Shown: piece after piece, positions 9,446 to 18,777 of the stretch
Layout: every line of letters begins with the position of its first letter
Position numbering within the stretch: position 1 is the stretch's first letter
Assembly (NCBI GenBank): GCA_001897375.1
Contig: MKSU01000016.1
Span: 111,027-175,026, forward strand
DNA from: Sphingomonas sp. 67-36
GTDB taxonomy: Bacteria; Pseudomonadota; Alphaproteobacteria; Sphingomonadales; Sphingomonadaceae
Reading direction: 5' to 3'
DNA: 64,000 nucleotides
Notes under the pieces: model-generated
Database searches by the model: none
Seen by the model: only the letters and a program-made list of their open reading frames with translations
What the model was told of the DNA's origin: nothing
Position numbers and translations under genes: made by a program

Positions 9446-10525
9446 ATGACCAAGCCGATGCCGCTCGACCAGTTCGTCCGCCTGCCCCGCCTCCTGCGCG
9501 CCGAGACCGTCGACGGCCTCGCCGCCGCGCTCGATCTGGTGGCGGACGCGGCCGTGCCGACGCATCGCTTCCTGCGCCACCAATGGTTCGCCGGCGCGCT
9601 GCGCGCCTATGGCGGCGAGGCGCGGACGTTGCTGGTCAGCGCGGAGGACGTGCCGGCCCTCGCGCTGCCGATCGTGGCGGTCGGGCCGGCGTGGCTGCGC
9701 GTGGCGGCGGTGCCGGGCTGCTACTGGCCGTTTCGCAGCTTCCCGGTCGCCGAAAGCGCCGGGTTCGAGGTGCTGGACGCGGCGCTCGCGGCGCTGGCGC
9801 GACAGGTCAACGCGTTGCGCATCGGCCCGGTCTATCAGGACGATCCGGCGGCCGCCCCGCTGGTCGAGGCGGCGCGGGCGCGCGGTTGGGCGGTGGTGGA
9901 GCGCACCATCGCGCAGAGCTTCCTGCTCGACATGACCGGCCTGCGCGCGGCGGGCGACTGGCCGCGCAACTCGACGCTGCGCAAGAACCGCAACCACGAG
10001 AAGCACCTCGCGGCGCATGGCGCGCTCGACTGGCGCTTCCTCTCGGCGGCGGACTGGCCCGCCGCCTTCGACACGCTCGCGGCGATCGAGCGGGCGAGCT
10101 GGATCGGCGCGCGCACCGACGGCCGCGACGCCAAGTTCACCGATGATGGCCACGGTGCCTTCTGGCGCGCGCTGGCCGAGGACGAGGCGCTCGCCGCCAT
10201 GATGCGCGGCGCATTGCTGTCGGTGGACGGCAGGCCGGCGGCCTTCTCCTTCGATCTCGACATCGGCGGCCTGCGCTACGCGATCGCCAACAGCTACGAC
10301 CCGGCCTATGCGAAGCACTCGCCCGGCAAATTGCTCTATTACCGCAACCTCGTCCACGCCTTGGCCAGCGGCACGCGGAAGGTCGACTGGGGCGCGGGCG
10401 ATAGCGGCTACAAGGGCGTGATCGGCGCGACGCCGGGGCCGATGATCCGCGACTGGCTGCTGCTGCGCCCCGGCCTGCCCGCCGCGCTCGCGCCGCTCGT
10501 CGGGCTGGCGTGGCGGGGCCGCTGA
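9446..10525 (+). CDS. GNAT-family N-acetyltransferase (CelD/BcsL-like)
   Basis: A 359-residue soluble protein with the BioF2-like/Acetyltransf_6 domain at about residues 165-310. KNRNHEKHLAAHG followed by a WxGARTDGRDAKF loop, and then FSFDLDIGGLRYAIANSYD, mark the second GNAT half. The end KVDWGAGDSGYKGVIGA matches CelD/BcsL proteins, which are often placed near exopolysaccharide genes; no such genes adjoin here. It probably transfers an acyl or amino-acyl group, acceptor unknown. The next gene is also an acetyltransferase, but of an unrelated fold. Confidence 0.8.
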   Translation: MTKPMPLDQFVRLPRLLRAETVDGLAAALDLVADAAVPTHRFLRHQWFAGALRAYGGEARTLLVSAEDVPALALPIVAVGPAWLRVAAVPGCYWPFRSFPVAESAGFEVLDAALAALARQVNALRIGPVYQDDPAAAPLVEAARARGWAVVERTIAQSFLLDMTGLRAAGDWPRNSTLRKNRNHEKHLAAHGALDWRFLSAADWPAAFDTLAAIERASWIGARTDGRDAKFTDDGHGAFWRALAEDEALAAMMRGALLSVDGRPAAFSFDLDIGGLRYAIANSYDPAYAKHSPGKLLYYRNLVHALASGTRKVDWGAGDSGYKGVIGATPGPMIRDWLLLRPGLPAALAPLVGLAWRGR

Positions 10526-10571
10526 GCCGATCGGCCGTGTGATTCCGGCGGTCGCGCGCTATAGTCGCGCG

Positions 10572-11390
10572 ATGTTCGACCTTCCCGCCTATCTCGCCCG
10601 CATCGACCTGCCCGAAGCGCCCGCCCCCGATGTCGCGGGACTGGCGGCGGTGCAGCGCGCGCATCGCCTCGCCATCCCGTTCGAGAATCTCGACGTGCGG
10701 CTGGGGCGCGGCATCGCGGTCGATTCGGCATCGGTGTTCGACAAGCTCGTGACGCGGCGGCGCGGCGGCTATTGCTTCGAGCAGAACCGCCTGCTCGGCG
10801 ACGCGCTGACCGCGCTCGGCTTCGAAACGCGGCCGCTGCTCGCGCGGGTGTGGCTGGGGATGACCGAGCCGCAGCCGCTCACCCACGCGCTGACGCTGGT
10901 CACGATCGACGGCGCGGACTGGATCGCCGACGCCGGTTTCGGCGGCAGCTTCGCGCCAGTCATGCCGCTGGCGGACGGCGCGGAGACCGGGGCGCCCGAC
11001 GGCACCCGGCACCGGCTGGAGCGTAACGAGGAGTTCGGCTGGATGCTGCTGCGCGAAGGAGTGCCGGCCACCACCGTCGCCTCGGGCGCGGGCCCCGGCT
11101 GGCAGCAGCAATACAGCTTCGACCTGCGGCAGGTGTACGAGAACGACATCGGCATGGGCAATCTCTGGGCATCCGTCGCGCCGGAGAGCCGCTTCACCCA
11201 GATCACCATCGCCTCGATCGTGCTGCCGCTGGGCTTCGCGACGCTGGTCGACCGCAACTATCGCCGCGTCTCCAGCGAGGGCGAGACAAGCGGCGAGATC
11301 ACCGATCCGCGCGTCTATCGCATCCGCATGAGCCTGATGTTCGGCATCGACCTGAGCGAGGAGGAAGTCGCCGCGCTCGGCCTTTTCTGA
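10572..11390 (+). CDS. Arylamine N-acetyltransferase
   Basis: A 272-residue cytosolic NAT that moves acetyl from acetyl-CoA to arylamines, hydrazines or hydroxylamines. The Cys-His-Asp triad is visible as C68 (RRGGYCFEQN), H105 (PLTHALTLV) and D120 (IADAGFGG). The early motif LAIPFENLDV is also diagnostic. I start at ATG 10572, because the preceding 11 residues of the longer frame are not part of the family. It follows the GNAT gene by 46 bases and precedes uvrB by 27, so it may be co-transcribed. The physiological substrate is unknown. Confidence 0.93.
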   Translation: MFDLPAYLARIDLPEAPAPDVAGLAAVQRAHRLAIPFENLDVRLGRGIAVDSASVFDKLVTRRRGGYCFEQNRLLGDALTALGFETRPLLARVWLGMTEPQPLTHALTLVTIDGADWIADAGFGGSFAPVMPLADGAETGAPDGTRHRLERNEEFGWMLLREGVPATTVASGAGPGWQQQYSFDLRQVYENDIGMGNLWASVAPESRFTQITIASIVLPLGFATLVDRNYRRVSSEGETSGEITDPRVYRIRMSLMFGIDLSEEEVAALGLF

Positions 11391-11417
11391 GCGGGTCGCC
11401 GGGTCCATATAGGGAAC

Positions 11418-13607
<2,190 letters not shown>

Positions 13608-13627
13608 CGCCCCCGCCGCCCACACTT

Positions 13628-13762
13628 TCAATCCTCGTCCTCATCCTCCGCTTCGATCGTCTGCGGGGGTGTCTTCGACTGGTGGTTCTTTGCTGAATCG
13701 GGATCGGTGAACACTTCGTCCAGTGTTTCCTCGACGAGATTCTCTTTCTTCTTTTCGTCCAT
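13628..13762 (-). CDS. Small acidic protein, 44 residues
   Basis: A short gene reading MDEKKKENLVEETLDEVF..., ending in EAEDEDED before TGA. It has a lysine-rich start, an amphipathic LVEETLDEVF helix, a Pro/Gln linker and an acidic tail, with no Cys and no membrane segment. The codons are ordinary for this genome except for the AT-rich lysine run. Its ATG lies 12 bases after the stop of the PRC-barrel gene, so the two probably form one transcript. I do not recognise a family. It could be an intrinsically disordered partner. Confidence 0.6.
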   Translation of the reverse strand: MDEKKKENLVEETLDEVFTDPDSAKNHQSKTPPQTIEAEDEDED

Positions 13763-13774
13763 CGAACTTCCTTC

Positions 13775-14149
13775 TCAACCCAGCGTCAGGTCTTCCTGCG
13801 CTACCCCGTAATAGCCCGCGACGCGATCGGCATAGGCCTGATCGAACACCGGCGCGTTGCTCGCCCAGCTCGGGCCGCCCTCCAGCATCCGGCGGTCGAT
13901 CGTCACGACATAGACGTCGCGGACCGGATCGAATTGCAGCAGCCCGAATGGCAGCGCGTAGAAGCTCTTGCCCATGCCGAGGAACCCGCCGAGGCTGAGT
14001 ACCGCATGGGTCACGCGCCCGGTGCGCTTGTGGACCATGAACGCGGCGACGCTGCCCAGCCTGTCGCCGTCGCGGCTTTCCACCTTCAGCGTGCCCGCGA
14101 TATCGGCGTGCGCCAGCGCGAGCGTCGCCTCCCCCTTCGATGATTGCAT
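13775..14149 (-). CDS. PRC-barrel domain protein
   Basis: A 124-residue soluble protein with one PRC-barrel fold: LKVESRDGDRLGSVAAFMVH, then THAVLSLGGFLGMGKSFYALPF, FDPVRDVYVV and DRRMLEGGP. PRC-barrels occur in RimM (ribosome maturation) and in photosynthetic reaction-centre H subunits; stand-alone copies like this are often stress-linked in alphaproteobacteria. I start at 14149 because GGAAGGGG lies 9 bases upstream; ATG 14167 is an alternative. It is the first gene of a pair with the 44-residue acidic protein. Confidence 0.82.
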   Translation of the reverse strand: MQSSKGEATLALAHADIAGTLKVESRDGDRLGSVAAFMVHKRTGRVTHAVLSLGGFLGMGKSFYALPFGLLQFDPVRDVYVVTIDRRMLEGGPSWASNAPVFDQAYADRVAGYYGVAQEDLTLG

Positions 14150-14239
14150 CCGCGAAACCCCTTCCATTCACGTTGAACCGATACGTCGCGGCGCCGGTTC
14201 CGGTTGAGTAGCGGCGCTGGCCCGGTCATATCATGGGAC

Positions 14240-14776
14240 ATGCCGTTTCAACCACGTTCCGCCGTTCCCGTCATCGCCATGCTCGCGCTCGCCTCCTGCG
14301 TCGCCGCGCCGGAGCCGAGGCAGCCGCCGGTGATCGCCGCGCCCGCCCCTGCCCCCGCGCCGGTCGTTCCGCCACCGCCGCCGCTGGCGAGCGACTGGAC
14401 CGACTGGCCGGTGACCCCCGGTACATGGCGTTACGCCGCCGACAGCCGGGGCACGCGCGCGATGTTCGGCAACGGCGGGGACGCATTGGTGGTGTTGCGC
14501 TGCGACCGGCTCGAGCGGCGGATGTACCTGTCGCGCGCCGGTGCCGCGACCGCGCCGCTCACGGTGCGCACCAGCAGCGCGAGCCGCGCGCTCGCCGTGC
14601 AGCCGACCGGCGGCGCGCTCCCCTATGTCGCGGCGGCGCTGGCGGTGAACGATCCACTGCTCGACGCGATGGCGTTCAGCCGCGGCCGGGTGGCGCTGCA
14701 GCAGGAGGGCGCGCCGGTGCTGGTCGTCCCGTCCTGGGCCGAGATCGGGCGCGTCGTCGAGGATTGCCGGGGCTGA
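14240..14776 (+). CDS. Putative lipoprotein of unknown function
   Basis: A 178-residue protein beginning MPFQPRSAVPVIAMLALASC. The LASC lipobox predicts cleavage and lipidation at Cys20, so it would be an outer- or inner-membrane lipoprotein. A Pro/Ala-rich linker (about residues 25-55) is followed by a beta-rich domain with DWPVTPGTWRYAADSRGTRAMF and two further Cys. The WxVTPGxWRY start of the globular part resembles small envelope proteins common in Sphingomonadales, but I cannot name a family. Upstream ATG 14204 is in frame but would bury the signal. Confidence 0.72.
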   Translation: MPFQPRSAVPVIAMLALASCVAAPEPRQPPVIAAPAPAPAPVVPPPPPLASDWTDWPVTPGTWRYAADSRGTRAMFGNGGDALVVLRCDRLERRMYLSRAGAATAPLTVRTSSASRALAVQPTGGALPYVAAALAVNDPLLDAMAFSRGRVALQQEGAPVLVVPSWAEIGRVVEDCRG

Positions 14777-14910
14777 GCGAGTCGCCGTCGAAGGACCGGG
14801 CAACAGCCAATGAAGATCGTTGAAAGAGGCCTGAAATACAAGACTTGTTTATCTGCGATTTAACCCCGACATAACGGTCGTGGCTTGAGCCACATTCGTC
14901 TTCAACCAGC

Positions 14911-14925
14911 GAAAGGAGGTGATCC
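14911..14925 (+). promoter_or_regulatory. Exceptionally long Shine-Dalgarno sequence
   Basis: GAAAGGAGGTGATCC is complementary over all 15 bases to the 3' tail of 16S rRNA (GGATCACCTCCTTTC). The AGGAGG core lies 7 bases before ATG 14927, which is an optimal distance. Ordinary genes in the window show 4-6 matching bases. Confidence 0.8.
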
Positions 14926-14926
14926 G

Positions 14927-14983
14927 ATGTCTCATGGTTCAGCAATGGGGTCGGTTCAGTTCGTTCGGGGGACGCGCTTCTAA
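14927..14983 (+). CDS. Mini-ORF of 18 codons behind the extended Shine-Dalgarno
   Basis: The frame reads MSHGSAMGSVQFVRGTRF and stops at TAA. It follows a ribosome-binding site that pairs with the whole anti-Shine-Dalgarno tail, so it should be translated very strongly, or else hold ribosomes. The peptide is basic at its end (R14, R17) and has no membrane segment. A GGTTCAG heptamer occurs twice inside. It may be a leader peptide, a small functional protein or a ribosome-sequestering RNA. I recognise no family, and the function is unknown. Confidence 0.5.
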   Translation: MSHGSAMGSVQFVRGTRF

Positions 14984-14990
14984 GGCCGCC

Positions 14991-15034
14991 GGATCGCGCC
15001 GGGGGGTATCCTCCCCCAATCAACGGCACGATCC
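14991..15034 (+). other. Imperfect long hairpin directly after the mini-ORF
   Basis: Three stacked stems can form: GGATCG/CGATCC (14991-14996 with 15029-15034), GCCG/CGGC and GGGGG/CCCCC. They carry a 6-base loop (TATCCT) and one 6-base bulge (AATCAA). There is no U-run, so it is more likely a structural or mRNA-stability element than an intrinsic terminator. Confidence 0.5.
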
Positions 15035-15052
15035 ACAGGCAAGGAGGCTCGC

Positions 15053-15148
15053 ATGGTCTCCCGGGCTGGAGCTCTCCGGCCGCTGACCATGTTTAGGGGT
15101 TGTCGGGTGCTTCCTCGGGGGCATCCGGCAACCTCTTCTCATATCTGA
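15053..15148 (+). CDS. Second short ORF, 31 codons (doubtful)
   Basis: An ATG preceded by CAAGGAGGCTCGC opens a frame reading MVSRAGALRPLTMFRGCRVL... to TGA 15146. The peptide is Arg-rich, with one Cys and no known motif. Its last third overlaps the 16-bp hairpin at 15095-15136, so translation and folding would compete, as in attenuators. The good ribosome-binding site is the only positive evidence; it may be a chance frame inside an RNA. Confidence 0.3.
   Translation: MVSRAGALRPLTMFRGCRVLPRGHPATSSHI
15095..15145 (+). terminator. 16-bp hairpin, possible terminator or attenuator
   Basis: The arms at 15095-15110 and 15121-15136 pair throughout with a 10-base loop. Three of the pairs are G-U on the plus strand; on the minus strand they would be A-C mismatches, so the structure belongs to a plus-strand RNA. 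It is followed by only a weak pyrimidine tract, TTCTCATATCT. Confidence 0.5.
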
Positions 15149-15225
15149 TCGATAGCGAACTCACCGCTTTCCCCGCCCGCGATCCGGCGTTAGCCTCGCG
15201 CCAGAACAACGCAAAAAGGTGGGGC

Positions 15226-16620
15226 ATGAAAAAAATCGGATTCGCGGCAACCCTCTCCATCCTGCTCGCCGGCGCGGCGCACGCGGCCCCGGCCCCGGCA
15301 TCGAACGCCGCCGCCGACAACGCGCTGGAGATCACCAAGCGCGCGATCGCCTTCCGCAGCGTGCAGGGCCCCGGCAACCAGACGCCCCAGCTCGCCGCCT
15401 ATCTCAAGCAATTGTTCGTCGAGGCGGGCTTCCCGGCCGCCGACGTCACGGTCGAGCCGGTGGACGACACCGCCTATCTGCTGCTGCGCTGGCGCGGCAC
15501 CGATCCCAAGGCGAAGGCGCTGGTCGTCTCCGGCCACATGGACGTGGTGGAGGCCAAGCCCGCCGACTGGCAGCGCGATCCGTTCACCCCGGTGATCGAG
15601 AACGGCTATATCTTCGGCCGCGGCGCCACCGACATGAAGATGGACCTGGCGCTCGTCACCGCCACGGTGATCGACATGAAGCGCGCCGGCTACAAGCCGC
15701 GCCGCGACATCGTCCTCGCCTTCTCGGGCGATGAGGAGACGACGATGAAGACCTCCGCCATGCTCGCCGGCAAGATGAAGGGCGCGGCGGAGATGGTGCT
15801 CAACGTCGATGGCGGCGGCGGGCTGCTGAGCGAGAGCGGCAAGCCCGAATATCTCTCGATCAGCGCGGCCGAGAAGACCTATGCCGATTTCCAGCTCACC
15901 GTGACCAATCCCGGCGGCCATTCCTCCGCGCCGCGCAAGGTGAACGCAATCGTGGAGCTGTCGAAGGGGCTGGTGAAGATCGGCGGCTATCGCTTCACGC
16001 CGCAGATCTCGCCGATCACCAAGGGCTATTTCGAGGGTGTCGCGCCGCTCCAGACGCCGGAGATCGGCGCGGCGATGAAGGCGTTCGCCGCCAACCCGGC
16101 CGACCAGCAGGCGATCGAGACGCTGGCGGCCAATCCCGCCTATGTCGGGCAGATCGGCACCACCTGCGTGCCGACGATGGTGTCGGGCGGCCACGCGCTC
16201 AACGCGCTGCCGCAGCGCGCGACCGCCAATATCAATTGCCGTATCTTCCCCGGCGTGAAGCCGGCGGCGGTGATGGCCGAGCTGGAGAAGGTGGCAAGCG
16301 ATTCCGGCATCAAGTTCAGCGACGTCACCGAAGGCTCCAACCCCACGGACGCCTCGCCGCTGCGCCCCGATCTGGTCAACGCGGTGACCAAGGCGATCCA
16401 TCTCGTGCGGCCCGGCGTGCCGGTGTTCCCGTCGATGTCGGCCGGTGCGAGCGATTCGATGCACTTCCGCGCCGTCGGCATCCCCAGCTACGGGATCAGC
16501 CCGATCTTCATCAAGGAATCGGACGAATTCTCCCACGGCCTCAACGAGCGCACGCCGATCGACAACGTGCCGCTTGGCGTCACCTATTTCCGCTCGCTGC
16601 TGACCGATCTCAGCAAGTAA
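15226..16620 (+). CDS. Exported M20-family metallopeptidase
   Basis: A 464-residue zinc exopeptidase with a Sec signal peptide (MKKIGFAATLSILLAGAAHA, cleavage near residue 20), so periplasmic. Metal ligands are in SGHMDVVEA (H, D), GRGATDMKMDLA (bridging D), GDEETT (catalytic and metal Glu pair) and FSHGLNERTPI (last His). The lid domain starts near PGGHSSAPRKVNA, which has the conserved His. Family members cleave dipeptides, acyl-amino acids or carboxypeptidase substrates. I start at ATG 15226 because it begins the signal peptide and has AAAGGTGGGG upstream. Confidence 0.9.
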   Translation: MKKIGFAATLSILLAGAAHAAPAPASNAAADNALEITKRAIAFRSVQGPGNQTPQLAAYLKQLFVEAGFPAADVTVEPVDDTAYLLLRWRGTDPKAKALVVSGHMDVVEAKPADWQRDPFTPVIENGYIFGRGATDMKMDLALVTATVIDMKRAGYKPRRDIVLAFSGDEETTMKTSAMLAGKMKGAAEMVLNVDGGGGLLSESGKPEYLSISAAEKTYADFQLTVTNPGGHSSAPRKVNAIVELSKGLVKIGGYRFTPQISPITKGYFEGVAPLQTPEIGAAMKAFAANPADQQAIETLAANPAYVGQIGTTCVPTMVSGGHALNALPQRATANINCRIFPGVKPAAVMAELEKVASDSGIKFSDVTEGSNPTDASPLRPDLVNAVTKAIHLVRPGVPVFPSMSAGASDSMHFRAVGIPSYGISPIFIKESDEFSHGLNERTPIDNVPLGVTYFRSLLTDLSK

Positions 16621-16704
16621 CGCATCCGGCCCGGCCGGTCGCTTCCCCGCTCGCGCTTTCATGGCGCGGGCGCTAGGGAGCGGCCGACAGCAAGAGGTTG
16701 CGTT

Positions 16705-17190
16705 ATGCCGGACATATTGGTGCTCACCACCGGGGGCACGATCGACAAGCTCTATTTCGACGCGCTCAGCGAATATCAGATCGGCGACAGCGTGGTGGAC
16801 CGGCTGCTCGCCACCGCGCGGGTGAGCAAGCCGTTCCGCGTCCAGGGGCTGATGCGCAAGGACAGTCTGGAGCTTGACGACGCCGATCGCTCGACGATCG
16901 CCCGCGCCGCCGCCGAGGCGCCCGAGCGGCAGATCGTCATCACCCACGGCACCGATACGATGACCGAGACGGCGAAGGCGCTGGCGGGCATCGCGGGCAA
17001 GACGATCGTGCTGGTCGGCGCGCTCGCCCCCGCCCGCTTCGCGGACAGCGACGCGACCTTCAACCTCGGCATGGCCTTCGCCACCGCGCAGATCGCGCCG
17101 GCGGGGGTGTGGATCGCGATGAACGGCACGATCTTCCCGGCGGACAAGGTGCGCAAGGATCGCGCCGCCAACGCCTTCGTCCCGGCGTGA
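16705..17190 (+). CDS. Short asparaginase-domain protein
   Basis: A 161-residue protein with the N-terminal domain of L-asparaginase: LVLTTGGTIDKLYFD (first catalytic Thr) and VITHGTDTMTETAKAL (second catalytic Thr-Asp pair). ALAPARFADSDATFNLGMA follows. Full-length enzymes are about 330 residues; this one lacks the C-terminal domain that completes the active site in the tetramer. Such stand-alone short forms recur in Proteobacteria, so it is probably not a broken gene. Amidase activity is uncertain. The GTG of the next gene overlaps its stop. Confidence 0.82.
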   Translation: MPDILVLTTGGTIDKLYFDALSEYQIGDSVVDRLLATARVSKPFRVQGLMRKDSLELDDADRSTIARAAAEAPERQIVITHGTDTMTETAKALAGIAGKTIVLVGALAPARFADSDATFNLGMAFATAQIAPAGVWIAMNGTIFPADKVRKDRAANAFVPA

Positions 17191-18692
17191 GCGACCCTGC
17201 CGCCGGGCGGTTGCGCCCGATCAAGGCCAACGAGCGGTTGCGCCCGATCAGGGCCAACGGGCGGTTGCGCCCGATCAGGATCGTGCTGTTCCTGCTCGTC
17301 TGGGCGAGTTGCAGCTGGTTCGGATCGTGGGAGATGAACACCAACAACGCCGTGCGCCTCTACGCCACGCTGGCGATCGTCGAGCGCGGCGAGGCGACGA
17401 TCGACCAGTTCGATTCGGCGACCACCGACAAGGCGCAATTCGGCGACCACATCTATCTCGACAAGGCGCCGGGGATGACGCTGATGGCGATCCCCGCCGT
17501 CGCCGCGCTCCACGCCCTGTCGCCGGCGCGCAGCAACAACTTCCAGCTCATCACGGGAAGCGGCGCCTTCGCGCGCTTCATCCGGGTGCGGACGCGGCTG
17601 GCGGTGGCGACCGGCCCCGCGCTGCTCACCGCGATCGCCGCGCTGTTGCTGTTCGATATGGGGCTGAGCCTCTCCGGCAGCGTTTCGGCGGGGTTGGCGG
17701 CGGCGGTCGCCTACGGGCTGGGGACGCCGGCGTGGGCGTGGTCGACCTCGCTGCTCGGCCATGCGCCGCTTGCCGCGCTCTATGTCATCGCCTTGTGGGC
17801 GGCATTGCGCGCGACGAGCGGGGAGGAGACGCGGCGCTGGCCCGCCTTCCTGCTCGGGCTGGCGCTCGGCTGGGCGGTGGTGGTGGAATATCCCGCCGTC
17901 GTCGCCGGCGGCGCGATCGCCTTGTGGGCGGCATGGCGCGCGTGGCGGCGAGCGGATCGCGTCACGGTCCTCGGCCTCGCCATCGCCGGCGGGCTGATCG
18001 GCCTCGTGCCGCTGTTCGCCTACAACCTGTTCGCCTTCGGCAACCCGTTCCAGCTCGGCTATGAGGGCGTGGTCGGCTTCGACGGCATGAACCAGGGGCT
18101 GTTCGGCGTCGGCCTGCCCGATCCGCTGGTGCTGTGGCGCATCACCTTCGGCCAGCAGCGCGGGCTGTTCTGGTTCGCGCCGGTATTGCTGCTCGGCCTG
18201 TGGGGCGTGGCGCTATTGATCCGCGACCGGCGGACCCGCGACATCGGCCTCGTCGTGCTGGCGGTCGCGGCGATCACCCTGCTCATCAACGCCGGCTATT
18301 TCTACTGGGACGGCGGCTATTCCACCGGCCCGCGCCATTCGGTGCCGATCGTCGGCGTGCTGTCGCTCGGCGTCGCGGCGGCATGGGCGAAGCGCGGGCG
18401 CGGCGTGGGGCGCTATCTTCCCGCGGAGGTGATCGTGCTGTCGATCGCGATCAACGCGTGCATGGCGGCGACCGACATCTACGGCAATCCCGGCGCCGCG
18501 TTCCAGCTTCGCGAGGTGGTGATGGGGCCGTTCGTCGACGGGCATATCCGCAGCTTCGCGAGCGACTGGCTGGGCTGGTCGCCCGGCGCCGGCTTCATCC
18601 TGTGGCAGGCGGTCGCCATCCCCGTGCTATGCTGGCTGGCAACGATGGCCGGGCGGGCTGACAGGATGCCGTCCGATGTGACAAAAGCGTAA
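17187..18692 (+). CDS. Polytopic membrane protein, GT-C glycosyltransferase-like
   Basis: A 501-residue protein with about ten membrane helices after a cytosolic N terminus. The first periplasmic loop has WEMNTNNAVRLYATLAIVERG, TIDQFDSATTDKA and IYLDKAPGMTLMAIP. The acidic residues and the DKxPG pattern resemble the first loop of GT39/ArnT-type transferases, so lipid-linked sugar transfer is plausible but not proven. GTG 17187 overlaps the asparaginase stop (GTGA); without it the next start would be well inside. The N terminus holds three tandem RLRPI repeats that no membrane-protein family needs. Confidence 0.65.
   Translation: MSDPAAGRLRPIKANERLRPIRANGRLRPIRIVLFLLVWASCSWFGSWEMNTNNAVRLYATLAIVERGEATIDQFDSATTDKAQFGDHIYLDKAPGMTLMAIPAVAALHALSPARSNNFQLITGSGAFARFIRVRTRLAVATGPALLTAIAALLLFDMGLSLSGSVSAGLAAAVAYGLGTPAWAWSTSLLGHAPLAALYVIALWAALRATSGEETRRWPAFLLGLALGWAVVVEYPAVVAGGAIALWAAWRAWRRADRVTVLGLAIAGGLIGLVPLFAYNLFAFGNPFQLGYEGVVGFDGMNQGLFGVGLPDPLVLWRITFGQQRGLFWFAPVLLLGLWGVALLIRDRRTRDIGLVVLAVAAITLLINAGYFYWDGGYSTGPRHSVPIVGVLSLGVAAAWAKRGRGVGRYLPAEVIVLSIAINACMAATDIYGNPGAAFQLREVVMGPFVDGHIRSFASDWLGWSPGAGFILWQAVAIPVLCWLATMAGRADRMPSDVTKA
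17208..17279 (+). repeat. 27-bp tandem repeat (2.7 copies) in the GT-C-like gene
   Basis: Copies begin at 17208, 17235 and 17262. Each starts CGGTTGCGCCCGATCA and, in the two full copies, continues with a GGCCAACG core. In frame they encode RLRPIKANE, RLRPIRANG and RLRPIRI. The unit is 9 codons, so copy changes keep the reading frame. The near identity points to recent slippage. Confidence 0.9.
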
Positions 18693-18777
18693 TGCGGCGA
18701 ACACCGCGCCCCCGCCGCATCATGCTATAGGGGCGCGTTCTGCCCGCGGCGAAGCGGCATGATCCGGGAAAAACGAC

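Larger units (their letters stand above)
14777..15225 (+). other. 449-base interval with mini-ORFs and stem-loops, no standard gene
   Basis: No long gene fits here. The first 130 bases are the most AT-rich part of the neighbourhood (TTGTTTATCTGCG, GACATAAC) and could hold a promoter. Next come a mini-ORF with an extreme ribosome-binding site (14911-14983), a GC-rich imperfect hairpin (14991-15034), a second short ORF with its own AGGAGG (15053-15148), and a 16-bp hairpin (15095-15136). The layout suggests an independent short transcript, or a leader for the M20 peptidase gene. Individual parts are listed separately. Confidence 0.55.

Noticed and set aside
14911-14925. Fragment of 16S rRNA in reverse orientation
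   Set aside because: The match to the anti-Shine-Dalgarno complement stops after GATCC; the bases that follow in the 16S complement (AGCCGCAGG) are absent and an ATG follows.
14984-15148. tmRNA (ssrA)
   Set aside because: No tRNA-like acceptor ends, no tag ending in ALAA/VAA, and no two-piece layout as in alphaproteobacteria.
15190-16947. Open frame of 585 codons on the minus strand
   Set aside because: Shadow of the M20 peptidase gene, with the same His/Arg/Gly-rich composition and no motif.
16705-17190. Frameshifted full-length asparaginase
   Set aside because: The downstream frames encode a membrane protein with clean helices, not the missing asparaginase domain, and short forms exist in other bacteria.
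17208-17279. CRISPR-like repeat
   Set aside because: Units are directly tandem without spacers, lie in frame inside a gene, and no cas gene is present.
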